A DNA stretch of 64,000 nt from an uncultured Roseateles sp. (GCF_963422335.1 NZ_OY729424.1:372001-436000); one strand, 5' to 3'. Shown: positions 1 through 8,171, counted from the first letter of the stretch. Notes: generated by a model from the sequence alone, not told the origin. Numbers and translations: made by a program.

Positions 1-67
1 TGTGCTCAAGCTGCTGGCCGCCGGCCTGCTGTACGGACTGTGGATACGAAACGAGGCTCCCCGATGA
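1..67 (+). CDS. 3' end of an upstream gene, possibly DUF2878-type membrane protein (partial)
   Basis: An open frame enters from the left edge and ends at TGA 65-67, overlapping the next ATG (64-66) as ATGA, a sign of translational coupling. The visible tail is hydrophobic (VLKLLAAGLLYGLWIR) and would suit the last membrane helix of an inner-membrane protein. In related clusters DUF3833 genes are preceded by a DUF2878 membrane protein; that identity is inferred from context only, because just 21 residues are visible. Confidence 0.5.
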   Translation, partial: VLKLLAAGLLYGLWIRNEAPR

Positions 68-597
68 AGAAACGCCACCTACCACTGTTGCTGTGCGCAG
101 GGCTGATATTGGCCAGTTGCGCATCGGCCCCCGTGCCCTCCGACTATGCGAGCGAGAAGCCGACGCTTGACCTGCCCCAATACCTGAACGGACCGCTCAC
201 CGCCCACGGCCTGTTCACCGACCGCAGCGGCAAGGTGGTGCGCCGCTTCACCGTCGCGCTGAAGGGCACCTGGCAGGGCGACAAGGGCACGCTCGAAGAA
301 GACTTCAGCTACAGCGACGGCAAGAAGGAGCGCCGCGTCTGGACCCTGCAGAAGCTGGGCAACGGCCGCTACACCGGCACGGCAGACGACGTGATCGGCG
401 TGGCCCAGGGCGAGGTGGCCGGCAATGCGCTGCGCTGGGCCTACACCCTGCGGCTGCCGGTCGACGGCAGCGTCTACGAGGTGCAGTTCGACGACTGGAT
501 GTACCTGATGGATGACAAGGTGATGCTGAACAAGGCGGTGATGAGCAAGTTCGGCGTCAAGCTCGGCGAGGTCACCCTGTCCTTCCACAAACCCTGA
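64..597 (+). CDS. DUF3833 family lipoprotein
   Basis: A 177-residue protein with a lipoprotein signal: charged MKKRH start, hydrophobic stretch and lipobox LASC with the lipidated cysteine at residue 19. The mature part (about 45-177) contains the DUF3833 pattern: a two-part beta-rich fold with a conserved DDWMYLMDDKVMLN stretch near residue 145. The molecular function is unknown; proteins of this family travel with SDR reductases, SnoaL-like proteins, cyclopropane-synthase-like methyltransferases and photolyases in stress-regulated clusters. The start at 64 was chosen over an in-frame ATG at 40 because it gives the signal peptide directly and overlaps the previous stop codon. It is followed by the SDR gene after 3 bases, so the two are probably co-transcribed. 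Confidence 0.8.
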   Translation: MKKRHLPLLLCAGLILASCASAPVPSDYASEKPTLDLPQYLNGPLTAHGLFTDRSGKVVRRFTVALKGTWQGDKGTLEEDFSYSDGKKERRVWTLQKLGNGRYTGTADDVIGVAQGEVAGNALRWAYTLRLPVDGSVYEVQFDDWMYLMDDKVMLNKAVMSKFGVKLGEVTLSFHKP

Positions 598-600
598 ACC

Positions 601-1386
601 ATGGCACTGAATCCCAAGCTGCAGGACTGGCAAGGCCGCTGCGTCTGGCTGGTCGGTGCCTCCAGCGGCATCGGCGAGGCCCTGGCCCACGAGCTGCATA
701 GGCACGGGGCCTTCGTCGTCGTCAGCGCCCGCGGTGTCAGCAAGCTGCAGGCCTTCGAGCGCTCACATCCCGGCAGCCTGGCTCTGCCGCTGGATGTGAC
801 CGACGCCGCAGCGATCCGCAACGCAGTGCGCACCCTCACCGAGGGTCATCGCGCCATTGACCTCACCGTCTTCTGCGCCGGGCACTACCAGGCCATGCGC
901 GCCACCGACTTCGACCTGGGCGAGGCACACCGGCATCTGGAGATCAACTACGGCGGCGCACTGAACCTGCTGGACGCGCTGCTGCCCCAGCTGGTGGCCC
1001 AGGGCCGTGGTGGCCGGGGCGGCCACCTGAGCCTGGTGTCCAGCGTGGCCGGCTACCGCGGCCTGCCGAAGTCGCTGGCCTACGGGCCGTCCAAGGCCGC
1101 ACTGGCCAATCTGGCCGAGACCCTGTATCTGGATCTGCATGGCCTGGGCCTGGGCATCTCCCTGGTCTGCCCGGGCTTTGTGGCCACGCCGCTGACCGCC
1201 GGCAACGACTTCGAGATGCCAGCTCTTCTCACCCCCGAGCAGGCCGCACAGGCCATGCTCGACGGCTATGCGAAGGGCCGCTTCGAGATCCACTTTCCGA
1301 AGCGCTTCACGCTATGGCTCAAACTGCTGCGTGTGCTGCCCTATCGCCTGTACTTTGCGCTGGTCAGCCGCGTCACCGGAGTCTGA
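601..1386 (+). CDS. Short-chain dehydrogenase/reductase (SDR)
   Basis: A 261-residue classical SDR, a cytoplasmic NAD(P)(H)-dependent oxidoreductase. The nucleotide-binding motif GASSGIG is at 19-25, the structural Asn lies in EINYGG (about 116), and the catalytic Ser-Tyr-Lys set is visible as SSVAGYRG (Ser 147/148), Tyr161 and Lys165 in YGPSK. The substrate cannot be told from sequence. The C-terminus (about 230-261) is basic and hydrophobic (LWLKLLRVLPYRLYFALV), which suggests membrane association of a lipid-related enzyme. Neighbours DUF3833 and SnoaL, with 3-base gaps on either side, indicate one operon; this grouping is typical of clusters that modify membrane lipids under oxidative or light stress (inference). 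Confidence 0.9.
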   Translation: MALNPKLQDWQGRCVWLVGASSGIGEALAHELHRHGAFVVVSARGVSKLQAFERSHPGSLALPLDVTDAAAIRNAVRTLTEGHRAIDLTVFCAGHYQAMRATDFDLGEAHRHLEINYGGALNLLDALLPQLVAQGRGGRGGHLSLVSSVAGYRGLPKSLAYGPSKAALANLAETLYLDLHGLGLGISLVCPGFVATPLTAGNDFEMPALLTPEQAAQAMLDGYAKGRFEIHFPKRFTLWLKLLRVLPYRLYFALVSRVTGV

Positions 1387-1389
1387 GGC

Positions 1390-1866
1390 ATGCTGCAACA
1401 CCCGATCCTGCTCTCGCCATCACCCTCACATGCACCAGAAGACGCGCGGCTGCAGGCCGTCATCGACCTGTTCGAGCAGCTGAAGTTCGAGGACGTGGAA
1501 CGCCTGGGCCACTGGTACAGCGACGATTGCTTCTTCAAGGACCCGTTCAACGAGGTCCACAACCTGGCCGCCACACAGCGCATCTTCGCCCACATGTTCC
1601 GCGAGCTGCTGGAGCCGCGCTTCGTCGTGCTCGACGCGGTGGCCCGCGGCGATCAGTGCTTTCTGACCTGGAACTTTTTGTTCCGTCTGAAGAGCCGGCC
1701 GCTGCAGCTGCAGACCATCCATGGCAGCAGCCATCTGCGCTGGAACGCGCAGGGCCGTGTCAGCTACCACCGCGATTACTGGGACGCGGCCGAGCAGTTC
1801 TACGAGAAGCTGCCGCTGCTGGGCGGCTTGCTGCGCTGGATCAAGAAGCGGCTTGCCGCCTCCTGA
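1390..1866 (+). CDS. SnoaL-like / nuclear transport factor 2 family protein
   Basis: A 158-residue single-domain protein of the SnoaL/NTF2-like cone fold. Visible family features are the N-terminal helix (IDLFEQLKFEDVERLGHWYSDDCFFKDPFNEV), the following helix with IFAHMFREL, and the beta strands ending in a YWDAAEQFYEKLPLLGGLLRWIK stretch near the C-terminus. Members act as small isomerases, hydrolases or ligand-binding partners; the role here is unknown. It starts 3 bases after the SDR stop and closes the cluster; its end faces corA, which ends only 5 bases away on the opposite strand. Confidence 0.8.
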   Translation: MLQHPILLSPSPSHAPEDARLQAVIDLFEQLKFEDVERLGHWYSDDCFFKDPFNEVHNLAATQRIFAHMFRELLEPRFVVLDAVARGDQCFLTWNFLFRLKSRPLQLQTIHGSSHLRWNAQGRVSYHRDYWDAAEQFYEKLPLLGGLLRWIKKRLAAS

Positions 1867-1870
1867 GCCA

Positions 1871-2833
1871 TCAGCGCAACCAGCCTTTGCGGCGGAAGTA
1901 GATGAAGGGCGCGGCCACCGAGCCCAGCATCAGCACCAGCGCAAACGGATAACCCCAGGCCTGGTCCAGCTCCGGCATGTACTTGAAGTTCATGCCGTAG
2001 ATGCTGGCAATCAGCGTCGGCGGCAGCAGCGCCACGCTGGCCACCGAGAAGATCTTGATGATCTTGTTCTGGTTGATGTTGATGAAACCGACCGTGGCAT
2101 CCATCAGGAAGTTGATCTTGTCGAACAGGAAGGCAGTGTGCGAATCGAGCGAATCGATGTCGCGCAGGATCTGCCGCGACTCCTCGAACTGCTCGGCATT
2201 GAGCATGCGGCTGCGCATCATGAAGCTGACGGCGCGGCGCGTGTCCATCACATTGCGGCGTATGCGGCCGTTCAAGTCTTCCTCGCGCGCGATCGCCGCC
2301 AGCACCTCGCCGGCCTCGGCATCGTTGACGTCCTTCTTCAGCACGCTGGCACTGACTTTCTCGAGGCTGTCGTAAATGCCCTCCAGCGCATCGGCCGAGT
2401 ACTCGGCGTCGGCGTCGTAGAGCTTCAGCAGCACATCCTTGGCATCCTCGATCAGGGCCGGGATGCGCCGCGCCCGCAGGCGCAACAGGCGGAACACCGG
2501 CAGGTCTTCGCCATGGATGGAGAACAGCACGTTGTTGCGCACGATGAAGGCCACGCGCACATTGCGCGGCGTCACGTCGTCGTCGATCAGGAAGTCGGAG
2601 CGTATGTGCAGCTCGCCGTTGTCTTCCTCGTAGAAGCGCGCGGATTCCTCCAGGTCGTCATCGACCGCATCGGCCGGGATGATCAGACCGAAGTGGTTCT
2701 CGATCCAGCCTTTTTCTTCGACGGTGGGGTCTTCAAGATCGACCCAGACGGGCTGCACATGGGCAAGCGCGTCCAGGCTTTCAATCTCTTCCTGAAACAG
2801 CCGGCCATTGGCCAGCGAAAAGACGTTGAGCAT
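1871..2833 (-). CDS. corA: Magnesium/cobalt channel CorA
   Basis: A 320-residue CorA-type divalent cation channel of the inner membrane, usually a homopentamer. The first two thirds form the cytoplasmic funnel rich in acidic residues and long helices. The C-terminus has two membrane helices separated by the family signature YGMNF with the conserved periplasmic loop MPEL, and ends in a basic tail (FRRKGWLR). The start at 2833 (MLNVF...) fits family length and lies just after a GGAG ribosome site; an upstream in-frame ATG at 2863 would add ten residues and lies inside a hairpin region. It is preceded by a structured leader (2834-2964). With a broken mgtA elsewhere in the window, CorA may be the main magnesium uptake route seen here. 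Confidence 0.93.
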   Translation of the reverse strand: MLNVFSLANGRLFQEEIESLDALAHVQPVWVDLEDPTVEEKGWIENHFGLIIPADAVDDDLEESARFYEEDNGELHIRSDFLIDDDVTPRNVRVAFIVRNNVLFSIHGEDLPVFRLLRLRARRIPALIEDAKDVLLKLYDADAEYSADALEGIYDSLEKVSASVLKKDVNDAEAGEVLAAIAREEDLNGRIRRNVMDTRRAVSFMMRSRMLNAEQFEESRQILRDIDSLDSHTAFLFDKINFLMDATVGFININQNKIIKIFSVASVALLPPTLIASIYGMNFKYMPELDQAWGYPFALVLMLGSVAAPFIYFRRKGWLR

Positions 2834-2964
2834 GAGAGCTCCAGCAGAGCTGACGGCGCTCACGCGCCGCCGGGGCCAAGTAGTGAAACGGGAAGGCTCG
2901 CAACCGTCTCACTCCGGCGCCTCGGCGCCTATCGCAGGCGCTTGAGCCTGCGTGGAGTGGACGG
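2834..2964 (-). promoter_or_regulatory. Structured 5' leader of corA, candidate regulatory RNA
   Basis: Read on the corA strand, bases 2964-2904 form an 11-bp outer stem (CCGTCCACTCC with its complement, one bulged base) enclosing two hairpins: GCAGGC/GCCTGC (2934-2951) and GGCGC/GCGCC (2916-2929). Downstream is a stem CGGCGC/GCGCCG closed by the GNRA-type loop GTGA (2854-2869), then a short stem AGCTC/GAGCT that covers the GGAG ribosome site just before the corA start. A three-way junction followed by a stem able to hide the ribosome site is the layout expected of a translational riboswitch. No known riboswitch class was recognised. The structure is seen in one sequence only. Confidence 0.45.
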
Positions 2965-3077
2965 CTGCCGAGAAGGGGGCACGTCCAATTCAAAACTCCG
3001 GGAAATCAAGATGCGAAATTATGTCACCGCCAGCGACCCGGGCTGACGACCGGGCCCCGCGTGGCGATGACGCCAGC

Positions 3078-3701
3078 TCAGGTGGCGGCAGGCGCGGCCA
3101 GCGCTGCCGGCACGCGTTCGCGCACCAGCTGCTCCAGCTCGGCAAAGGGCACCGGCTTGATGAAGACCTTGACGCCATCGGGCAGGCCCCCGCGGTTCTC
3201 GATGTCCTGAGGGCCCAGCGCCGTCACGGCCACGATCTCCAAGGTCTCCAAGCCCTCGCCGAAATTGCGCAGCGAGCGGATCATGCGGAAGCCATCCATG
3301 CCGGGCATGTTCAGGTCGGTGATCAGCAGGTCCGGGCATTGCTCGCCGATGCGCACCAGCGCCTCGAAGCCATTGGTCGCCGTGCGCAGTGCCACCGGCA
3401 GGCCCCAGTCCTCGATCACCATGGTGAACAGGCGCAACAGATCGGGCTCGTCTTCCACGACCAGGATGCGGAAAGGCTGCGGCGTGTCGGGCTTGGCGAC
3501 TTCGCCATTGATTGCCATGCGACGCTCTTCGAGCAATTTCTCGACGGCGGACTTGGCAATGCGGCGGTGACCGCCGGCCGTCTTCCAGGCCGGCAACACG
3601 CCGCTTTCCACCCAGAGCTGCACGGTACGCAGCGCCACACCCAGGCGCTCGGCGGCGTCACGGGTGGACATCACATCATCGTTTGCGGCACTCTTTCTCA
3701 T
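3078..3701 (-). CDS. Response regulator with N-terminal MerR/excisionase-like helix-turn-helix
   Basis: A 207-residue protein with domain order opposite to most response regulators. Residues 10-60 form an excisionase/MerR-like DNA-binding domain (STRDAAERLGVALRTVQLWV, then the typical wing TAGGHRRI). Residues 77-195 form a receiver domain: acidic pocket VVEDEPD, phosphoacceptor Asp129 in LLITDLNMPGMDG, and the conserved Lys in VFIKPVPF. It is probably a cytoplasmic DNA-binding regulator switched by phosphorylation; no partner kinase is adjacent. The start at 3701 lacks a clear ribosome site; an ATG at 3671 is an alternative that still keeps the whole helix-turn-helix. It is transcribed towards corA but a structured leader separates the two. 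Confidence 0.85.
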   Translation of the reverse strand: MRKSAANDDVMSTRDAAERLGVALRTVQLWVESGVLPAWKTAGGHRRIAKSAVEKLLEERRMAINGEVAKPDTPQPFRILVVEDEPDLLRLFTMVIEDWGLPVALRTATNGFEALVRIGEQCPDLLITDLNMPGMDGFRMIRSLRNFGEGLETLEIVAVTALGPQDIENRGGLPDGVKVFIKPVPFAELEQLVRERVPAALAAPAAT

Positions 3702-4185
3702 CGGTGCGACCCGTTTCGTGGCGCTTGATGGGCCGGTACGGCCCTCAGTAGATCAATCAACTTTATCATTTTTCTATCTGTGGTTGTTCTGCAGGGCCCC
3801 TCACCCCAACGTTGCTGATCATGCCATGTGCCCAGCCCCTGGCCGATGCACCGGAATTGAGCGCATCGGGCGAGCGTATTCTGGGCCTTGCCGCGCCTCT
3901 TGTGTACCCGCACAGCCCGCTTGCGAGCAAGACTTGCCCCACGCACCCGGCGGCGGCGTGCAACTGTCCACGCCCGACAACCTGAGTGTCGACGTCAATC
4001 AATTTGTCAAGGCACAAACTGTCACGAAATCGTCCTCGAACTCATGGCTTTCCTGCATCGTCACCGGCTTGTCACATCAAGGGTTCAGGCGCACACTGAG
4101 TTCGCGATAGGTGAATCAAGTGGAACTCCCTCCTCCTGCATTCGTCCCACCGTGCTCTCGTCCCAATCCTGTGAAAGGAGGCTTT
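3702..4185. other. 484-base intergenic region between divergent regulator and hpf
   Basis: No convincing gene is seen. The left part has an inverted repeat GGGCCG/CGGCCC (3730-3744) and an AT-rich tract (3750-3780) that may carry the promoter of the minus-strand regulator. A 53-codon open frame from ATG 3821 lacks a ribosome site and has no recognisable similarity. The right part holds TTGTCA (4004-4009), a possible -35 box, and the strong AAAGGAGG ribosome site of hpf at 4174-4181. In many relatives lptB and rpoN lie here, directly upstream of hpf; they are absent from this position. Confidence 0.5.
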
Positions 4186-4527
4186 ATGAACCTGACTATC
4201 AGTGGCCACCATCTCGAAGTAACACCGGCTTTGCGTGAGTATGTGCTCACCAAACTGGACAGGGTGACCCGCCACTTTGATCAAGTCGTTGACATCAACG
4301 TCTTGCTCACCGTGGAAAAGCAGAAGGAAAAGGATCGCCGTCAGAAGGCTGAAGTGACGGTACATGTCAAAGGCCGCGACATCTTTGTCGAACAATCCCA
4401 CGAGGACCTCTACGCCGCCATTGACCAGTTGATGGACAAACTCGACCGCCAGGTCTGCCGACACAAGGATCGATTGCAAGACCACCACCACGCGTCCGCC
4501 AAGCGTCTGGACGTGCCTGCGCCGTAG
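4186..4527 (+). CDS. hpf: Ribosome hibernation promoting factor, short form
   Basis: A 113-residue HPF/YfiA-type protein that binds the 30S decoding region and helps form inactive 100S ribosomes. The beta-alpha-beta-beta-beta-alpha domain is complete: N-terminal NLTISGHHLEVTPALREYV, the basic middle strand region KQKEKDRRQKAEVTVHVKG, and the second helix DLYAAIDQLMDKLDRQV. It lacks the long C-terminal dimerisation domain, so it is the short form. The start is fixed by AAAGGAGG ending 4 bases before ATG. It lies in the familiar order hpf-ptsN-hprK, but a terminator directly follows it, so it is probably transcribed separately from ptsN. Confidence 0.93.
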   Translation: MNLTISGHHLEVTPALREYVLTKLDRVTRHFDQVVDINVLLTVEKQKEKDRRQKAEVTVHVKGRDIFVEQSHEDLYAAIDQLMDKLDRQVCRHKDRLQDHHHASAKRLDVPAP

Positions 4528-4549
4528 CGCCCCCATTCCTTACACGAGG

Positions 4550-4573
4550 AGGCGGCCCAAAGGCCGCCTTTTT
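4550..4573 (+). terminator. Rho-independent terminator after hpf
   Basis: Perfect 7-bp GC stem GGCGGCC (4551-4557) / GGCCGCC (4562-4568) with loop CAAA, followed by five T (4569-4573). It lies 23 bases after the hpf stop codon. Confidence 0.9.
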
Positions 4574-4764
4574 GTTGGCCAAACGCTTTGCGTGCCGCCC
4601 AAACCGGTGCTTGTTGCTGCGCCGCCGCAAATTTGGTGCAATCCTCTATCCGCGGGGCGCACACAGGCCAGCATCAAAGCCGCAGGCTTCCTATAATCCC
4701 CAGACCTGACATTGAACAAGCGTCCCGCCCAAGGCCTATCGGCCGAAATCGGCGCTGCGACCCG

Positions 4765-5235
4765 ATGAACCGTCTTGCCGCCATCCTTCCCATCAGCAAT
4801 GTGCTGGTGAATGTGGACGCCTCCAGTAAAAAACGCGTGTTCGAGCAAGCGGGGCTGCTGTTCGAGAACAACCACGCCATATCCCGCGCCTCGGTCACGG
4901 ACAACCTGTTCGCCCGCGAGCGACTGGGCTCCACCGGCCTGGGCCATGCCGTGGCCATTCCGCATGGCCGCATCAAAGGCCTGAAGAATCCGCTGGCGGC
5001 GGTGGTGCGGGTGCAGCACGCGATTCCGTTCGATGCCCCGGACGACGAGGCCGTCAGCCTGCTGATCTTCTTGCTGGTGCCCGAGGCGGCCACCCAGCGC
5101 CACCTGGAAATCCTGTCCGAGATCGCCGAAATGCTGTCGGACCGTGAATTGCGCGAGCGCCTGATGCAGACCGATCAGTCCAGCGAATTGCACAAGCTGA
5201 TCTCGGCCTGGGAACCGCTGAAGTCGGTCGCTTGA
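4765..5235 (+). CDS. ptsN: Nitrogen PTS enzyme IIA (PtsN)
   Basis: A 156-residue EIIA-Ntr protein, the last phosphoryl acceptor of the regulatory nitrogen phosphotransferase system; it transports no sugar but controls potassium, phosphate and carbon responses by protein contacts. The PTS EIIA type 2 domain covers nearly the whole chain; the phosphorylated histidine is His67 in GHAVAIPHG. The preceding GSTGLG and the following LLIFLLVPE strand are typical. The ATG at 4765 gives the usual family start (MNRLAAILPISNVLV). A TATAAT box at 4692-4697 is a likely -10 element. It is followed by hprK after 58 bases, an arrangement in which HprK is thought to act on the same phosphorelay. Confidence 0.93.
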   Translation: MNRLAAILPISNVLVNVDASSKKRVFEQAGLLFENNHAISRASVTDNLFARERLGSTGLGHAVAIPHGRIKGLKNPLAAVVRVQHAIPFDAPDDEAVSLLIFLLVPEAATQRHLEILSEIAEMLSDRELRERLMQTDQSSELHKLISAWEPLKSVA

Positions 5236-5293
5236 TGAGTCGCCTGAGTTTGGCGGGCCCCTTGATCACCGTATCCGGCGGCCGAGGGGCCCC

Positions 5294-6253
5294 ATGAAGC
5301 CCACCTCCATCAGTGCCGAGCGGCTGTTTGAAGAACACCGCGAGGCCATGCGCTGGGAGTGGATCGCCGGCCATGCGCACCCGGAGCGCCGTTTCGACGA
5401 AGCGGCCGTGCGCGACGCCCAGTCCGCTGCCGACCTCGTCGGCTACCTGAATTACATCCACCCCTACCGGGTGCAGATCGTCGGCCGCCGCGAGGTGGCC
5501 TATCTGCAGGACTGCTCGCCCGAGGACCAGGAACGGCGCATCTCGCGCATCGTGACCCTGGAGCCGCCGGTGCTGATCGTGGCCGACAAGCAGGTGCCGC
5601 CGCAGGCATTGGTGGCCATGTGCGACCGCGCCGACATTCCGCTGTTCGTCACCGCCGAATCCGCCGGCCATGTGATCGACGTGGTGCGCAACCACCTCAG
5701 CCATCTGTTCGCCAACCGCACCACCCGCCACGGCGTGTTCATGGACATCCTCGGCCTGGGCGTGCTGCTGACCGGCGAATCGGGCCTGGGCAAGAGCGAG
5801 CTGGGCCTGGAGCTGATCTCGCGCGGCCACGGCCTGGTGGCCGACGATGCGGTCGATCTGTACCGCGTCTCGCAGATCTCGCTGGAGGGCCGCTGCCCCG
5901 AGCTGCTGATGAATCTGCTGGAGGTGCGCGGCATCGGCCTGCTGGACATCAAGGCCATCTTTGGCGAGACCGCCGTGCGCCGCAAGATGCGGCTCAAGCT
6001 GATCGTGCACCTGGTGCGCAAGGAAACGCTGGAGCGCGACTTCGAGCGCCTGCCCTACGAGCCGCTGTACGAGGACATCCTCGACGTGCCGGTGCGCAAG
6101 GTGGTGATTGCCGTGGATGCCGGCCGCAATCTGGCCGTGCTGGTGGAGGCGGCGGTGCGCAACACCATCCTTCAGCTGCGGGGCATTGACACCTACAGCG
6201 AGTTCGTCGAGCGCCACCAGCGCAGCATGACCCAGCCCGATCCGGATCGCTGA
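5294..6253 (+). CDS. hprK: HPr kinase/phosphorylase
   Basis: A 319-residue bifunctional enzyme that phosphorylates and dephosphorylates the serine of HPr/NPr in the cytoplasm, usually as a hexamer. The N-terminal regulatory domain (1-135) is followed by the kinase domain with Walker A GESGLGKS at 161-168 and the HprK signature EVRGIGLLDIKAIFGE (about 210-225). Length is normal for the family. ATG 5294 is preceded by GAGGGG. Together with ptsN it forms the partial PTS typical of betaproteobacteria that lack most sugar PTS permeases. Confidence 0.95.
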   Translation: MKPTSISAERLFEEHREAMRWEWIAGHAHPERRFDEAAVRDAQSAADLVGYLNYIHPYRVQIVGRREVAYLQDCSPEDQERRISRIVTLEPPVLIVADKQVPPQALVAMCDRADIPLFVTAESAGHVIDVVRNHLSHLFANRTTRHGVFMDILGLGVLLTGESGLGKSELGLELISRGHGLVADDAVDLYRVSQISLEGRCPELLMNLLEVRGIGLLDIKAIFGETAVRRKMRLKLIVHLVRKETLERDFERLPYEPLYEDILDVPVRKVVIAVDAGRNLAVLVEAAVRNTILQLRGIDTYSEFVERHQRSMTQPDPDR

Positions 6254-6262
6254 ACGCTGGTT

Positions 6263-6694
6263 TTACCGCGCGCCGCGATGCGGGCAGTCCTTGGTCTGGC
6301 AGGAGGCGTAGAGCGCCAGCGAGTGCTCCTGCAGCGCAAAGCCCTTCTGTTCGGCAATGGCATGCTGACGCTGCTCGATCTCGGCGTCGAAGAACTCCTC
6401 GACCCGGCCGCAGTCCAGGCAGACCAGATGGTCGTGGTGATGGCCCTGGTTCAGCTCGAACACCGATTTGCCGGTCTCGAAGTGGTTGCGTGACAGCAGC
6501 CCCGCCTGCTCAAACTGGGTCAGCACGCGGTAGACGGTGGCCAGGCCGATGTCGGCGTCTTCCAGCAGCAGGGCCTTGTAGACGTCCTCGGCCGTCATAT
6601 GGCGCTGGTTGGTCTTCTGGAAGATTTCCAGGATCTTGATGCGCGGCAGGGTGGCCTTGAGGCCGCTGTTCTTGATTTCTTCGGTGCGGTTCAT
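6263..6694 (-). CDS. fur: Ferric uptake regulator Fur
   Basis: A 143-residue metal-dependent repressor. The N-terminal winged helix (SGLKATLPRIKILEIFQ and MTAEDVYKALLLEDADIGLATVYRVL) binds DNA; the C-terminal dimerisation part carries the histidine-rich metal site HHHDHLVCLDCGRVEEF and a second CxxxxC (CQTKDC) near the end, where many Fur proteins hold structural zinc. The start at 6694 (MNRTEEIK) matches the family; an upstream in-frame ATG at 6736 would add 14 unlikely residues. It is divergent from bamE, the usual arrangement in betaproteobacteria. Confidence 0.95.
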   Translation of the reverse strand: MNRTEEIKNSGLKATLPRIKILEIFQKTNQRHMTAEDVYKALLLEDADIGLATVYRVLTQFEQAGLLSRNHFETGKSVFELNQGHHHDHLVCLDCGRVEEFFDAEIEQRQHAIAEQKGFALQEHSLALYASCQTKDCPHRGAR

Positions 6695-6805
6695 ATGTGG
6701 GCGGGGCAGGCGGGGATGGAGGCAGGCGGCCCCCACGGGCCTGCCGCTAGAATGGACCCATCATATCCAGCTTGCTCCCGTACCGGGTGCCCAAAGCCAC
6801 ACGCC

Positions 6806-7360
6806 ATGCATCCCCTCTCCAGAATTGCTTACTGTGCGCGCCTGCTGGGCGCAGGCCTTGCGTTGTCGGCTCTTGGCGCCTGTTCCTATATGCCCTCGGT
6901 CACCGCCGACCGGGTACTGGGCATCGTGACGCCCTACAAGGTCGAGGTGGTGCAAGGCAATGTGCTGACCAAGGAAATGGTCGCCCAGGTCAAGCCGGGC
7001 ATGAACCGCAGCCAGGTGCGTGAACTGCTGGGCTCGCCGCTGCTGGCCGACATCTTCCATGCCGAGCGCTGGGACTATGTGTTCACCATCCGCCGCCAGG
7101 GCGCCGAGCCGCAAAGCCGCAAGGTCATCGCCCTGTTCGATGGCGAGAACCTGAAATCGCTTGACGTGCCGAACGACCTGCCCGGCGAGAGCGAATTCGT
7201 GGCCTCGATCACCACCTTCAAGCGCCGTGGCGACCTGCCCAAGCTCGCACTGACCGAAGACGAGCGCAAGGCACTGCCGGCGCCGGCCAAGGTGGACGTG
7301 CCCGTGGCCGAGCCCGTGGGCGCCGTGCGCAGCTACCCGCCGCTGGAACCCAAGTCGTGA
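6806..7360 (+). CDS. bamE: Outer membrane assembly lipoprotein BamE
   Basis: A 184-residue lipoprotein of the BAM complex, which inserts beta-barrel proteins in the outer membrane. The signal peptide ends in lipobox LGAC with Cys26. The SmpA/OmlA domain (about 35-120) shows the conserved YKVEVVQGNVLT and the helix VKPGMNRSQVRELLGSPLL. A C-terminal extension (125-184), longer than in E. coli BamE, is rich in Lys, Pro and Ala, as is common in Burkholderiales. A TAGAAT box at 6747-6752 may be its -10 element. The stop overlaps the GTG start of dapB. Confidence 0.92.
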   Translation: MHPLSRIAYCARLLGAGLALSALGACSYMPSVTADRVLGIVTPYKVEVVQGNVLTKEMVAQVKPGMNRSQVRELLGSPLLADIFHAERWDYVFTIRRQGAEPQSRKVIALFDGENLKSLDVPNDLPGESEFVASITTFKRRGDLPKLALTEDERKALPAPAKVDVPVAEPVGAVRSYPPLEPKS

Positions 7361-8163
7361 GCGCCTTGCGCATTGCCGTGGCCGGGGCCAACGGCCGCAT
7401 GGGCCGCATGCTGATCGAGGCCGTGACACAGGCGAATGACTGCCAGCTGGCCGGCGCCCTGGGCCTGCCGGGTAGCCCCGAACTGGGCCAGGACGCCGCC
7501 GCCTTCCTGGGCCGAGCCAGCGGCGTGGCCATCACAGCCGACCTGCGTCAAGGCCTGGCCAAGGCCGATGTGCTGATCGACTTCACCCGCCCCGAGGGCA
7601 CACTGGCCCATCTGGCCGTGTGCCGAGAGCTGGGCGTCAAGGCCGTGATCGGCACCACCGGCTTCAGCGACGAGCAAAAGGCGCAGATCGCCGAGCATGG
7701 CCAGCACATTGCCCTGGTGATGGCACCGAATATGAGCGTGGGCGTCAACGTCGTGCTGCGCCTGCTGGACATGGCGGCCCGTGCGCTGAATGAGGGCTTC
7801 GACATCGAGATCGTCGAAGCCCACCACCGCCACAAGGTCGATGCCCCCAGCGGCACGGCGCTGGCGATGGGCGAGGTCGTGGCCTCGGCCCTGGGCCGCA
7901 ATCTGAAGGAATGCGCCGTCTACGGCCGCGAGGGTGTGACCGGCGAGCGTGACCCGTCCACCATTGGCTTTGCCACCGTGCGCGGTGGCGACATCGTCGG
8001 CGACCACACGGTGCTGTTCGCCGGCACCGGCGAGCGCATCGAGATCGCCCACAAAAGCTCCAGCCGCGCCACCTATGCCCAGGGCAGCCTGCGCGCGGCG
8101 CGCTTCCTGAGCGGCCAGAGCGTCGGCCTGTTCGGCATGGACCAGGTCCTGGGCCTGGGCTGA
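7357..8163 (+). CDS. dapB: 4-hydroxy-tetrahydrodipicolinate reductase
   Basis: A 268-residue cytoplasmic enzyme of the lysine and meso-diaminopimelate pathway, reducing 4-hydroxy-tetrahydrodipicolinate with NAD(P)H. The N-terminal Rossmann motif is GANGRMG; the substrate-binding signature EAHHRHKVDAPSGTAL places the active-site His at 156/157 and the catalytic Lys at 160. GTG at 7357 is the start: it overlaps the bamE TGA as GTGA and gives the usual family N-terminus. Length is normal. Confidence 0.95.
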   Translation: MSALRIAVAGANGRMGRMLIEAVTQANDCQLAGALGLPGSPELGQDAAAFLGRASGVAITADLRQGLAKADVLIDFTRPEGTLAHLAVCRELGVKAVIGTTGFSDEQKAQIAEHGQHIALVMAPNMSVGVNVVLRLLDMAARALNEGFDIEIVEAHHRHKVDAPSGTALAMGEVVASALGRNLKECAVYGREGVTGERDPSTIGFATVRGGDIVGDHTVLFAGTGERIEIAHKSSSRATYAQGSLRAARFLSGQSVGLFGMDQVLGLG

Positions 8164-8171
8164 TCCGGCAC

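Noticed and set aside
3821..3982. 53-codon frame in the gap before hpf
   Set aside because: No ribosome site, no recognisable similarity, and poor codon bias compared with real genes in the window.
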